From NCBI GenBank assembly GCA_910586255.1, contig CAJUHR010000005.1, forward strand, positions 80,831 through 144,830: a stretch of DNA of 64,000 bases, in the 5' to 3' direction. The position numbers and the translations under genes are program-made. Shown piece after piece: positions 1 through 7,473 of the stretch (its first letter is position 1; each line of letters starts with the position of its first letter). The notes under the pieces were generated by a model. That model was not told where the DNA came from, did no database searches, and was given only the letters and a program-made list of their open reading frames with translations. The DNA comes from an uncultured Lachnospiraceae bacterium (GTDB lineage: Bacteria > Bacillota > Clostridia > Lachnospirales > Lachnospiraceae).

Positions 1-1371
1 GCCCTCTCCTGTGGAAGGATTCACAATATTCCACGGGTCTGCCTGCCAGTCAACATAATCGGAAAGATTATCCGGCACGTTGGATTCCAGGGTAAAGTTT
101 ACGGTCTCACCTGGTTCTACAACGGTTCTGTCAGCATTATCAACCTTTTTATCAATACCGGGTTTATTCACCTTGTCCCTGTCACCCGGGTCGGGCTCCT
201 CACCCTTCCATACGGCTGTCAGGACATAATTCTTATTTATACCTGTGATCTCCTCTCCCGGTCTGTAAATATTTCTGTCATCGCCTAACCAGTAGGAGAA
301 CTTCTTTTCATCATCCGTAATCCCGTCTCTCACATTTGCGTCACCGCCTGCCGGTACGGTATCTGTGATGATTGTCTCGTCACCGTTCTTATAGGTAATG
401 GTATATTCGGTGGCCGGGTCGGTTGGATTGGTTGGATCTGTTGGGTCGGTCTCTTTTGCTTTCCATACGGCATAAAATGTTATATCTGCATTGATTGTAA
501 ACGTATCTTCTTCTGCCCAATCAGCAGTGGTTGCGCCTTTCGTAGTATTCCATCCCAAAAATGTTGCATCATTTTTATCTTCCAATCCTAAAACAGTTAC
601 CTCGCTACCTTTATCATAGGACAGAGGACTGTTCAAAACAGTAGTGTCTCCATCTTTATAGGTTACTTTGAACTTTGGAGCTTCTGTTTGTTTGGGGGTC
701 CACTGTGCAGTCAGTGTTTTACTCGGTGCCGCACTGGTGAGAGTAATGGAACCTCCCGGTTGATAGGTAGTAGTTCCGTCTGACCATCCAAGAAACTCAA
801 AGTTATCTCTGTTTGGGGTACCAGAGTGAATTGTAAAGTTCTTGCTTGTTGCGGTACTGTTATTTTCCGTCTGATCCGGGAAATTGCCTGTTCCACCATT
901 GAGGTTATATTTTAATGAGTAGTTATAGGTAGGCGTGTTACTCTTATAAACCATATAAATATAATGTGTACCTGTTCCGCTAAAGCTCGTAGTATTGCTA
1001 TTCGAAACATACGCTGAATATGTCGCATTTACACTGTTTATATTTATGTTATATTTATTCCACCCTTTCCATGTATAACCAGATCTGATTTTTCCTGATA
1101 ACACTTTATCTGGATGGAACTCTTTTATCGGTATCTGATGATTTGCATTCGTTGAATGTGTTGAGGTATAAGTACATGAAATTGTTCCTTTCCAATCACT
1201 ATCATAATCAACATCATAACCCAAAGGTTTTGTCGCATCCTCATAAACAGGTATCACACGAAAATTGATCGTTGCGGTACAAGTTGCCGCAAACGCCTGC
1301 ATCGGAACCATCGCGATTGTCATCAACACCACCATCAGCATTGAGATCCATCGTCTCATCATTTTTTTCAT
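1..1371 (-). CDS. Secreted InlB-repeat surface protein (C-terminus beyond window)
   Basis: Partial gene: the start is at 1371 and the reading frame stays open to the window edge (about 457 residues seen). AAAGGAG lies a few bases upstream. A basic, hydrophobic signal peptide ends near AFA at residue 28. Three modules at about 147-228, 232-300 and 319-385 have the InlB B-repeat (Listeria-Bacteroides repeat) pattern, with FLGW or YWLG in the middle and a closing AQW/AVW. A Pro/Asp linker follows, then from about 395 a segment (GIDKKVDNAD) like the start of isopeptide-forming fimbrial domains. Such modules usually make rod-like adhesin stalks. The anchor is not visible. It lies downstream of the switch-1 operon but is separated by 379 bp, so co-transcription is uncertain. 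Confidence 0.75.
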   Translation of the reverse strand, partial: MKKMMRRWISMLMVVLMTIAMVPMQAFAATCTATINFRVIPVYEDATKPLGYDVDYDSDWKGTISCTYTSTHSTNANHQIPIKEFHPDKVLSGKIRSGYTWKGWNKYNININSVNATYSAYVSNSNTTSFSGTGTHYIYMVYKSNTPTYNYSLKYNLNGGTGNFPDQTENNSTATSKNFTIHSGTPNRDNFEFLGWSDGTTTYQPGGSITLTSAAPSKTLTAQWTPKQTEAPKFKVTYKDGDTTVLNSPLSYDKGSEVTVLGLEDKNDATFLGWNTTKGATTADWAEEDTFTINADITFYAVWKAKETDPTDPTNPTDPATEYTITYKNGDETIITDTVPAGGDANVRDGITDDEKKFSYWLGDDRNIYRPGEEITGINKNYVLTAVWKGEEPDPGDRDKVNKPGIDKKVDNADRTVVEPGETVNFTLESNVPDNLSDYVDWQADPWNIVNPSTGEG

Positions 1372-1750
1372 TTTCCTAAACTCCTTTCATCTCTTCTCGC
1401 CTTTTGACCTAATTGTCCGCCCCTTTTTCTCTCATCCCCGCTTCCCTGCACCCGGGCTTCTTCGTGCAGAGTTTCCCGCAGGAGCCCCGCCTCCTTTCCC
1501 TGTTCTCTCTTTTACTCATGAACATACTTATCTGCCAAATGATTGGGCTTCTTTTGCAAAAATATGAGGACATATTGGCAAAGCATTTGGCTCATGGGTA
1601 TATCTATCCTATAAAGCGCGTTTCCGGTGCGTTCTCCCGCAGCTGCCGGATAATCCGAACCATCTCTGTTTTCCGGATATCCTGCGATCTGCTCCGTCCA
1701 AACGCATCTCCAACACTTTTCCCGGATACCTCTTAACCGGCTAATCCCCG
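1372..1750. other. Intergenic region upstream of the InlB-repeat gene
   Basis: No convincing gene is visible. The region holds palindromic element P1 (1513-1601, listed separately). Its left end is the 5' region of the InlB-repeat gene. I could not identify a good promoter or an intrinsic terminator for the upstream gene, which ends at 1751. Confidence 0.5.
1513..1601. repeat. Palindromic intergenic element P1
   Basis: Imperfect inverted repeat. The left part carries TACTCATG and CCAAATGATTGGG; the right part carries GCATTTGG and CATGGGTA, separated by about 35 variable bases. Related copies lie at 5849-5941 and 25322-25363, all near the surface loci. It may be a miniature mobile repeat or an RNA structure. 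I see no partner gene for it. Confidence 0.6.
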
Positions 1751-4105
1751 CTAATCCTCTTTGATTTTTTCTGTTTTTCCGTACAGCTCCCGGCACGCCA
1801 GAAGCCATCCTGCTCCCATCATCAGAAGCATCCCTGCTGCCCTGTAAAGCCTTGTTCCTGTACCGCCCGTATGGCGGATGACACCCCGCTTATAAATCCC
1901 GAACTCAGAAAAATCTTCCATTGAAAAGCTCAGGGATTCAACCTCATTTACATAGGGCACATCTATTTCCAGAATATCCAGCATCCTGGGTTTGGAGGAT
2001 TCCTCCCCAAAGCGCACCACGGACACGGCATTCTCCACCCCCATTGGACCGTTTGTAAATCGCATGTAGATCGTTGCCTCATCCGGCACAGACAATCTCA
2101 CCCACTCGGGCTCTGCTTCCGTCTGATACAGGGCTTCTTCCCCTTCCAGGGCTTCCTCATAGTCCCAAACTTCTTCCCCGTCCAAAGCTCCCCCGCGATT
2201 CAGAACTTCTTCCCCATCCAAAGCTTCCTCTCCGTCCAGGATTTCCGTCTCCCCCGTATCAGTCCCATCGGATATCCCGGCTCCTCCATCGATGTCCAAA
2301 AGGACCTTTGTCTCGTCTGACTTTACATAAAATCCAATATCATACAAGTCCAGGGCTTCCCCGTCACCGCCGTAGGCTTCTGCAAACTGGCTACGTCTCT
2401 GAAAAAGGCGTCCCGGGTCTGTTTCCTCCGTCACCTGTTTTACCCACAGCTTTGCTCCTGCGGGAACCATGGTATCCTTTGGAAGCTCCACCACAACATA
2501 GATTCCTCCCCCCTCATACTCGTATCGGAACTGCTTTTCCAGAGAAGGAATCAGCTGTCCTAAGGTCATCCTGCACAGGCGGGCTGTGGCAATCTCATCC
2601 ACTCCGACCTGATCGGATATTTCTCCGTATTCTCCCGCATTGCTTTCTGTGGCAGTTGGCGCGGCATTGCTGTCTGTGGCTTTCCCGGCCTCCACGATTC
2701 CCTGGCTTTTATCTCCCCCATTATCCCCATCACCTTTTTCTGCATTACTGTTTGTGGCAAGGTCTGCCACTTCGCCATCTTCCATCACCAGGTCACCGGA
2801 TGTCGGCGGCTGGAATGACTGGTCTTTTTCTCCTTCAATTTCCCCGACAATCGGATTTCCCGGCGCCTGTTCCGGCCCCTGCTCCGGCTTCCCGGGAGTT
2901 TCCTGCCCGTTCCCGGAATCCTCATCCGGAATCGGATCCGGGCTGTCAGGCCCTTGTTCCGGTTCCCCCTCCGGAGATCCCGGAGATTCTTCCGCATCCC
3001 CCTGACCGGCTCCCGAATTCATCTCTCCTGCCAAAATCTCATCTGTGCCTTCCTGTCTGTTTGACGGTGTTTCGGATAAACTCTCATTCTCCGGTATAAT
3101 TGGGGCCTCTTCCTTCAATGCACTGTCAGCATCTTCTGTCTGGATTGTCATGGTTTCTCCGGCTGCCTGCATCTCTGCTTCCGCCGCGACTGCCCTGGCA
3201 GCAAAGGATAACTGTGTCGTTCCTTTGCCTTCCTGATCCACACTGACAACCTTCGTTTCATCTGCTCCCGAACCACTTCCAGAGCCTTCGCTTTCATCTG
3301 CTATCTGGACGCCTCCGACAATGCTGTTTTCTTCTGGCTCCTGAATGCCTCCAACAGCACTATCTTCATCTGTTTTCTGGTCACCCCCAACAGCACTATC
3401 TTCATCTGCCCTCTGGTCGCTTCCCGGACCTTCAATCTTTTCTGTCTCCTGACTGCTTCTGGCAGCTTCACTTTCGCTTATTCCCTGCTCATCTCCAGGA
3501 CCTCCATCTCCATCCGTTCCCGGGCCCTTTTCTTCCGATGCATCGGAACCAGATGCCTGAACGCTTCCGCTTTCCTCCTCCGGAATCTCTTCCCCGTCCA
3601 GAAATGCCTGATACCCGGAGAGCGCCACCTTTTTCGTCACCCGGATATACTCGCCTCCGTCCTCTCCCTTCCGGTTTACCTTCACCCGGCAGTAAACCAT
3701 GTCTGGCGTCTCATTGGTATATAAAAGAAGGAGCTCCTCCTCCCCGGTCACCCGGTATGCTTCATCCGGCTCCTCCGGCAAATCCGGCAACCGCACAAAC
3801 AGCCGCAGCCCCACTCCGTCCCGGCCTCCCCGAATCTCCGGATTTAACTCATACACCCCTCCCCCTTCCACAAAGGTCTGCCAGAACATCCCGGCCTCCC
3901 CGTCAATGCTCTCGTACTCCACATCCCCCATTTCCAACTTTCCCACTGCTGCCTCTTCAATCTCTGCAATCAGGTCAGAAGCCTCTATCTCAAAAAGTAC
4001 ATCCTTTTCCGTTCCCGTCAGAGCCGCCCACACCCCGGGCTCCACATTGGCAAACACCATTGCCACAATTATCAGAGCTGCCAGGTAACGCTTCCCTCTC
4101 TTCAT
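1751..4105 (-). CDS. Acidic exported protein with C-terminal membrane anchor
   Basis: 784 residues. The start at 4105 is chosen because AAGGAGGGAGAGG precedes it; an in-frame start at 4129 would overlap the upstream stop codon. The signal peptide ends near VWA at residue 27. A structured N-terminal part (to about 180) precedes a long low-complexity region (about 185-480) rich in Glu, Gly, Ser and Asp with repeated ED(S/A)AVGG units. A second conserved part (about 500-590) is followed by a Glu/Leu-rich repeat and a C-terminal domain. The end is RHTGGTG, one hydrophobic helix and a basic/acidic tail, arranged like a sortase signal but without LPXTG. I do not recognise a family. It is second in the operon controlled by switch 1. 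Confidence 0.75.
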   Translation of the reverse strand: MKRGKRYLAALIIVAMVFANVEPGVWAALTGTEKDVLFEIEASDLIAEIEEAAVGKLEMGDVEYESIDGEAGMFWQTFVEGGGVYELNPEIRGGRDGVGLRLFVRLPDLPEEPDEAYRVTGEEELLLLYTNETPDMVYCRVKVNRKGEDGGEYIRVTKKVALSGYQAFLDGEEIPEEESGSVQASGSDASEEKGPGTDGDGGPGDEQGISESEAARSSQETEKIEGPGSDQRADEDSAVGGDQKTDEDSAVGGIQEPEENSIVGGVQIADESEGSGSGSGADETKVVSVDQEGKGTTQLSFAARAVAAEAEMQAAGETMTIQTEDADSALKEEAPIIPENESLSETPSNRQEGTDEILAGEMNSGAGQGDAEESPGSPEGEPEQGPDSPDPIPDEDSGNGQETPGKPEQGPEQAPGNPIVGEIEGEKDQSFQPPTSGDLVMEDGEVADLATNSNAEKGDGDNGGDKSQGIVEAGKATDSNAAPTATESNAGEYGEISDQVGVDEIATARLCRMTLGQLIPSLEKQFRYEYEGGGIYVVVELPKDTMVPAGAKLWVKQVTEETDPGRLFQRRSQFAEAYGGDGEALDLYDIGFYVKSDETKVLLDIDGGAGISDGTDTGETEILDGEEALDGEEVLNRGGALDGEEVWDYEEALEGEEALYQTEAEPEWVRLSVPDEATIYMRFTNGPMGVENAVSVVRFGEESSKPRMLDILEIDVPYVNEVESLSFSMEDFSEFGIYKRGVIRHTGGTGTRLYRAAGMLLMMGAGWLLACRELYGKTEKIKED

Positions 4106-4125
4106 TCCTCTCCCTCCTTGGATCC

Positions 4126-4662
4126 TCACACTTCCGCTTTCATTGTGCTGACCATCCGCATCAGCTCCAGGGCACTCCTAAAGCCTATGTATCGATTCCC
4201 CGTCACCTTTCCCCGCACAAGTCCCTGCAGGCTTCCATGCATCCGCCTTTTCACACTCACCTCCAGAGAAGCTTTTGTCTGGTTTCTTTGCGGATATCCC
4301 TCAAAATCATTCCAGTAAGGATAACAAGATTTCTCTTCCTGCTCCCCCTCTGTCCCCGGGGACAGGCAACGGAGCTCCCATTCCCGGTCCAGTCCAGGCA
4401 CCCGGCTGCACATCTCATCCAGCTTTAAGACCATCTCCCCCGCATCCGCAAATCCCACCGGCTTTTTCTGGTAAGGGCTTACCATCATCCCGCAGACCCT
4501 GTTTCTGTCCCCTTCCTGAATCCATACCAAAACCGTAAGATTTCCTTCTCTCGTTCCTGCTGACTTCTCCTGCAAAAAAGCTTTCTTATCCAATCGGGTT
4601 TCCTGATTTTTATATGCCGTATCCACGTCCAGGCTCCCTTCCTTCTCATCACTCATTGTCAC
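4126..4662 (-). CDS. FRSALEL-motif protein 1, first gene after switch 1
   Basis: 178 residues, cytoplasmic by composition; GTG start at 4662 or ATG at 4656, both with weak ribosome binding sites. The N-terminal third is charged. The middle resembles proteins 22252-22623 and 37579-38106: a strand with GMMVSPYQ, a helix (GEMVLKLDEMC), then near the C-terminus SLQGLVRGKVTG followed by GFRSALELM. I do not recognise a named family. The start codon is only 12-14 bases from the left recombination site, so a transcript from the inverted promoter would carry that palindromic site in its leader. The position at the head of three surface operons suggests a regulatory or assembly role, which is inference. 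Confidence 0.8.
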   Translation of the reverse strand: MTMSDEKEGSLDVDTAYKNQETRLDKKAFLQEKSAGTREGNLTVLVWIQEGDRNRVCGMMVSPYQKKPVGFADAGEMVLKLDEMCSRVPGLDREWELRCLSPGTEGEQEEKSCYPYWNDFEGYPQRNQTKASLEVSVKRRMHGSLQGLVRGKVTGNRYIGFRSALELMRMVSTMKAEV

Positions 4663-4675
4663 GAAACATCTCGTT

Positions 4676-4703
4676 TACAACAAAATGTATATTTTGTTGT
4701 AAA
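4676..4703 (+). repeat. Switch 1 left inverted repeat (recombination site)
   Basis: Perfect 28-bp match, in inverted orientation, to 4885-4912. Within it a 26-bp site has two 10-bp arms, TACAACAAAA and TTTTGTTGTA, around the 6-bp centre TGTATA. The arms are mirror images, as expected for two recombinase monomers, and the asymmetric centre gives the site direction. Confidence 0.9.
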
Positions 4704-4740
4704 ACCAGGGCTGTTTTACTCATAAACTCAGTAAACCAGC

Positions 4741-4787
4741 AGAAAAAAAGAAACGGACAGTTTCTTTACAAGACTGTCCGTTTGCTT
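4741..4787. terminator. Bidirectional terminator inside switch 1
   Basis: Stem AAACGGACAG (4751-4760) pairs with CTGTCCGTTT (4774-4783). On the minus strand it is followed by CTTTTTTTCT, on the plus strand by GCTTTT. In either orientation of the segment it should stop read-through from the recombinase gene into the surface operon. Confidence 0.8.
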
Positions 4788-4842
4788 TTCATGTCCGAAA
4801 TTACAAAAAAATCAAAAAAAATAGATTTTCTTTAAAAAAGTA

Positions 4843-4871
4843 TAGATTTTCCTGGGAAAATATAGTATAAT
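4843..4871 (+). promoter_or_regulatory. Promoter of switch 1
   Basis: -35 TAGATT (4843-4848), 17-bp spacer, -10 TATAAT (4866-4871). The -35 is weak (3 of 6 consensus bases). The same pair with the same spacing is found in switch 2, with flanking AGTATAGATTTTC and ATATAGTATAAT conserved. In the present orientation it would transcribe antisense to the end of the recombinase gene. Confidence 0.75.
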
Positions 4872-4884
4872 GCTCTCATGGTCA

Positions 4885-4912
4885 TTTACAACAAAATATA
4901 CATTTTGTTGTA
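4885..4912 (-). repeat. Switch 1 right inverted repeat (recombination site)
   Basis: Inverted copy of 4676-4703. The recombinase stop codon (4886-4888) and the codons for its last residues (YNKMYILL) are inside this repeat. Because the repeat is perfect, inversion leaves the protein sequence unchanged. Confidence 0.9.
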
Positions 4913-5758
4913 GTCGTCAATAATCAGATCCATCTTTTCCAGCTGTCTGGCATGGTTTTCCCCACTTTCCATTGTATAGATGCGGGTTGTCGCGATACTG
5001 CTGTGCCCTAAGAGATCCGCCAGACGCAGCATGTCCTTTTCCTGGCTGTAAAAAGAACGGGCAAACAGATGCCGCAAATTATGGGGAAATACCTTCTCCT
5101 GCCCCAATCCCGCCAGGGCCGCCGTCCTCTTCATGTCCCGCCAGATATTGCTCCGATCCAGCTTTCTGCCGTTTCGGGTGATAAAAATCATTCCCTCATG
5201 GATATTCCTCTTTTTTGCATACTCCAAAAGAAGCTCACAAAGTCCTGCCGGCAGAAAAATCTGCCGCACCTTCCCTTTGCAGTCCGCCAAAGCCGTTTTC
5301 CTGCGGGCCGCCTCCACCGTAATATTCCCCAGCTCCGAGATACGGATGCCAGTGGCGCAAACGGTCTGGATCAGCAGGGCCAGCCGCTCGTTTCCCTCCG
5401 CCTTTGCCGCCAGAACAAGCCTGCGGTAATCCTCCCTGGTCAGCTCCTTCTCTTCCTGACAGAAAAGCCGGTACTTCACCTTGAGAAATTTTACCACACA
5501 GTCCTCCCACCCCGCATAACGGAGAAGGCTGTTGACTGCTGCCAGGAACCCATTGACCGTGGAAGGAGACAGTTCCTCCTTAAGCATCTCCTTCCACCGA
5601 ATCACCAGATCCTTAGAGACCGGTTTGCCCCCCAGAAACCGGACAAATCGGGCCAGACAGGCCCGGTACCTCTTTATGGTTCCCTTTCCCTTTTCATTTT
5701 CATAAAGCCAGCTTTCATATCCTGCCAGCAATTCCTCATCAATTATGCGTCTTTGCAT
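4886..5758 (-). CDS. Tyrosine recombinase 1, predicted invertase of switch 1
   Basis: 290 residues. The start at 5758 (MQRR) fits AAGGAG nine bases upstream and matches the other two copies in length. N-terminal SAM-like core-binding domain (about 1-95), then the catalytic domain. Catalytic residues visible: Arg in GIRISEL (about 138), His and Arg in HNLRHLF (about 225), His in LGHSS and Tyr in TRIYT (about 260). It is the short XerC/D-like type seen with phase-variation switches, not a phage integrase with an arm-binding domain. It lies directly beside switch 1, which is its likely substrate. Closely related to 22891-23763 and 25510-26382. Confidence 0.9.
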   Translation of the reverse strand: MQRRIIDEELLAGYESWLYENEKGKGTIKRYRACLARFVRFLGGKPVSKDLVIRWKEMLKEELSPSTVNGFLAAVNSLLRYAGWEDCVVKFLKVKYRLFCQEEKELTREDYRRLVLAAKAEGNERLALLIQTVCATGIRISELGNITVEAARRKTALADCKGKVRQIFLPAGLCELLLEYAKKRNIHEGMIFITRNGRKLDRSNIWRDMKRTAALAGLGQEKVFPHNLRHLFARSFYSQEKDMLRLADLLGHSSIATTRIYTMESGENHARQLEKMDLIIDDYNKMYILL

Positions 5759-5848
5759 TCTTTTGTCTCCTTCCCGTAATAATTTCCGCTCGTAATTCAT
5801 ATACGCTCATTATTTCTGTCAACCTTTTATTTTCTGCAGATTCTCTTT

Positions 5849-5941
5849 TATACCCGCGAGCATACTTATTTGCCAAATGATTGGGGGATTTACCCGGAAG
5901 TAAAAGAATTATGCCGGCAAATCATTTATCTCACGGGTATA
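5849..5941. repeat. Palindromic intergenic element P2
   Basis: The outer arms TATACCCGCGAG and CTCACGGGTATA and the inner arms AAATGATT and AATCATTT are inverted, with about 35 variable bases between. The left half matches P1 (ATACTTAT, TGCCAAATGATTGGG). It lies upstream of recombinase 1 and could overlap its 5' leader. Confidence 0.65.
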
Positions 5942-5982
5942 AAGTTTCTTCAGAATTTTTTTGCACAAAAACAGCGCCAAGA

Positions 5983-6030
5983 CGAAAACATGTTGAAAAG
6001 CATGCTCCCATCTCAACGCTGTAAGAAATC
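5983..6030 (+). repeat. Repeat element E, copy A
   Basis: About 48 bp ending CAACGCTGTAAG. Similar direct copies lie at 7405-7450 and 25252-25299, sharing AAAGCATGCT-like and GCTGTAA blocks. Copies A and B flank the Rpn gene at 6115-7197 as direct repeats, as if they bounded a cassette. Confidence 0.5.
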
Positions 6031-6065
6031 TTCAAGAAATAACAGGTTATTTCTTGAAGATTTCT
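6024..6065. repeat. Perfect 19-bp hairpin downstream of the Rpn gene
   Basis: A 19-bp stem (6024-6042 with 6047-6065) with a CAGG loop, about 50 bp past the stop of the Rpn gene. Neither side has a clear T-run, so it may protect the mRNA end or act as a weak terminator. Confidence 0.6.
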
Positions 6066-6114
6066 AAAGATCACAGCAAACATCTGCAAAATGATATTCT
6101 TCCTGTCCGAATTC

Positions 6115-7197
6115 CTACAGCCTTGCTCTATAGAACCCTCGTTTTTCGGCAGGAATACTCATGGCTGACATAGCCTGATCCAATGTCCAATTCATGTTCG
6201 CCATGAGATTCTTAATCATCTCTATCACAGTCTCCTGCATCTCATTTCCATGTTCTTTTCTGACTTTCTCTTTAAGCTCTTCTCTGACTTCTTCTTTAAC
6301 CTCTTCTCTGACTTCTTCTTTAACCTCTTCTCTGATTTCTTCTTTAACCTCTTCTCTGATTTCTTCTTTAACCTCTTCTCTGACTTCTTCTTTAACCTCT
6401 TCTCTGACTTCTTCTTTAACCTCTTTTCTGACTTTTTCCTTTACTTCTTTCTCAGCCCTTTTCTTTGCCTCTCTTATCTCTTCTTCAATCTCTTCCTTAA
6501 AAAAATCCCTTAACACACCAGACATTTGCGACTGCCTCCTTATCTCATTATAAATTTCCCTGTTTGCCGCGATACTCACCTGCAAAACGGCTTCCATATT
6601 ATTTCGGTCTCCCTGATTACTTAAAAAGATGGCCTCTCTGATAAATTCTCTGGCATCCTTTTTTTGTATATTCGCAGAAAGAAGGCGCAGACTTTTGTGA
6701 GATCCCCCCTTTAAACGGCTCGTTACAACAATCTGCGTATCGAAAAAAACCCTCCCTCTTACATAATAGATGCCCGGAAATACTTCCTCCACCGTAAATC
6801 CCTCCTTAATAAGCTTCCGAAATAATTCCCGGGGATATCGATGACGGAAAATGGAGACAGTCAGTTCTTCTGCCGGTATCTGGTTTACCGTATCTCCCAA
6901 TCCTTTATAAAGGCATGCATAGCCGACTGTCTTGTAGTAGTCGTCAATAGTCAGCTCGTCATCCGGGCTTTTGTATTCAACAACATTGTACTTTTTAAAA
7001 ATATAACCGATCTCATTTTTAATCGGCACATCCCGCAGCTTTCGGATGATCAGCAAATCCATCCGAACCGGCTCCTTGCTTAAATTATATTCCCTCTGAA
7101 ATTCAAACGCCCCTTTGTTTGCAATCAGTTCGATTTCCATAGCCCCATAAAATCCGGGATGCCATGAAATATCCATGTTTTCCAGACTATTTCCCAT
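6115..7197 (-). CDS. Rpn-like PD-(D/E)XK nuclease family protein with charged repeat tail
   Basis: 360 residues; AGGAGG lies five bases before the ATG. The N-terminal half has the nuclease signature: EFQREYN, Asp in RMDLLIIRK (about 47), then EYKS (about 73) in the second strand. This belongs with the transposase/Rpn-like PD-(D/E)XK proteins frequent in Lachnospiraceae, a subfamily different from the two Rpn genes at 24047 and 40295. Residues about 235-320 are an extended coiled coil made of about seven KEEVREEV-type units. The last 40 residues look like a small helical tail (LMANMNWTLDQAMSAM), often found at the end of these proteins. Function in recombination is inferred from the family. 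A promoter lies at 7344-7372. Confidence 0.75.
   Translation of the reverse strand: MGNSLENMDISWHPGFYGAMEIELIANKGAFEFQREYNLSKEPVRMDLLIIRKLRDVPIKNEIGYIFKKYNVVEYKSPDDELTIDDYYKTVGYACLYKGLGDTVNQIPAEELTVSIFRHRYPRELFRKLIKEGFTVEEVFPGIYYVRGRVFFDTQIVVTSRLKGGSHKSLRLLSANIQKKDAREFIREAIFLSNQGDRNNMEAVLQVSIAANREIYNEIRRQSQMSGVLRDFFKEEIEEEIREAKKRAEKEVKEKVRKEVKEEVREEVKEEVREEVKEEIREEVKEEIREEVKEEVREEVKEEVREELKEKVRKEHGNEMQETVIEMIKNLMANMNWTLDQAMSAMSIPAEKRGFYRARL
6266..6430. repeat. 24-bp tandem repeat inside the Rpn gene
   Basis: About seven near-identical 24-bp units, each coding for eight residues such as KEEVREEV. Such arrays change copy number by slippage and would alter coiled-coil length without a frameshift. 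Confidence 0.85.
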
Positions 7198-7232
7198 CCG
7201 GTCCCTCCTGCTTTTCTTTTTTCTTGTGGATT

Positions 7233-7375
7233 TAAAAGCAGGATTTCATATAGAAAGATCAGAACTTTCAAAGACACAGCGTTTGCTGCAAAATAGCCGT
7301 ACCGCATATGTAAGCCGGCCAAAGAAATCATTGCTTTGAAAACAGTATAGCATAGGAAAATAGAGATGACAAGAA
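7233..7375 (-). promoter_or_regulatory. Upstream region D of the Rpn gene
   Basis: The 5' region of the Rpn gene at 6115-7197. It holds a promoter on the minus strand: -35 TTGTCA (7367-7372), 17 bp, -10 TATACT (7344-7349). The whole ~140 bp stretch is clearly similar to 25364-25508, which has no Rpn gene next to it. The TATACT box and 17-bp spacing recur at the other two Rpn genes. Confidence 0.7.
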
Positions 7376-7404
7376 ATTTTTACTGCAAACGACAAGTACC
7401 GGAA

Positions 7405-7450
7405 CGAAAGCACCTCCTAAAAGCATACTCCCTCCCGGCACTGTAAATAT
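7405..7450 (+). repeat. Repeat element E, copy B
   Basis: Direct repeat of 5983-6030 and 25252-25299 (AAAGCACCTC, AAAAGCATACTCCC, CTGTAAATAT). It closes the Rpn cassette on its upstream side, between region D and the end of the LPKTG fibre gene. Confidence 0.45.
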
Positions 7451-7473
7451 TGGCAGACGCCTGCAACATTTTA

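Larger units (their letters stand above)
4704..4884. promoter_or_regulatory. Invertible promoter segment 1 (OFF orientation)
   Basis: A 181-bp segment between perfect inverted repeats, next to a tyrosine recombinase. It holds a bidirectional terminator (4751-4783) and one good promoter on the plus strand (-10 at 4866-4871) that points away from the surface genes. Inversion would move the -10 to about 4717-4722 on the minus strand, firing through the left site into the gene at 4662. The segment has no coding potential. Sequence alone shows the structure; inversion itself is inferred from the repeat-recombinase arrangement. Confidence 0.85.

Noticed and set aside
1513..1601. P1 and P2 palindromes as invertible segments like the switches
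   Set aside because: The inner sequences are short, differ between copies and hold no promoter; the arms do not match the recombinase sites.
1512..1808. 98-residue minus-strand frame between the acidic protein and the InlB-repeat gene
   Set aside because: Runs through palindrome P1 and overlaps the end of the acidic protein gene; no recognisable features.
2074..3099. Long plus-strand open frame opposite the acidic protein gene
   Set aside because: Rich in Pro, Leu, Arg and Ser, as expected from the complement of an acidic low-complexity gene; no ribosome binding site.
6266..6430. Possible CRISPR array from regular 24-bp repeats
   Set aside because: The units are contiguous without spacers and code for KEEVREEV repeats in frame.
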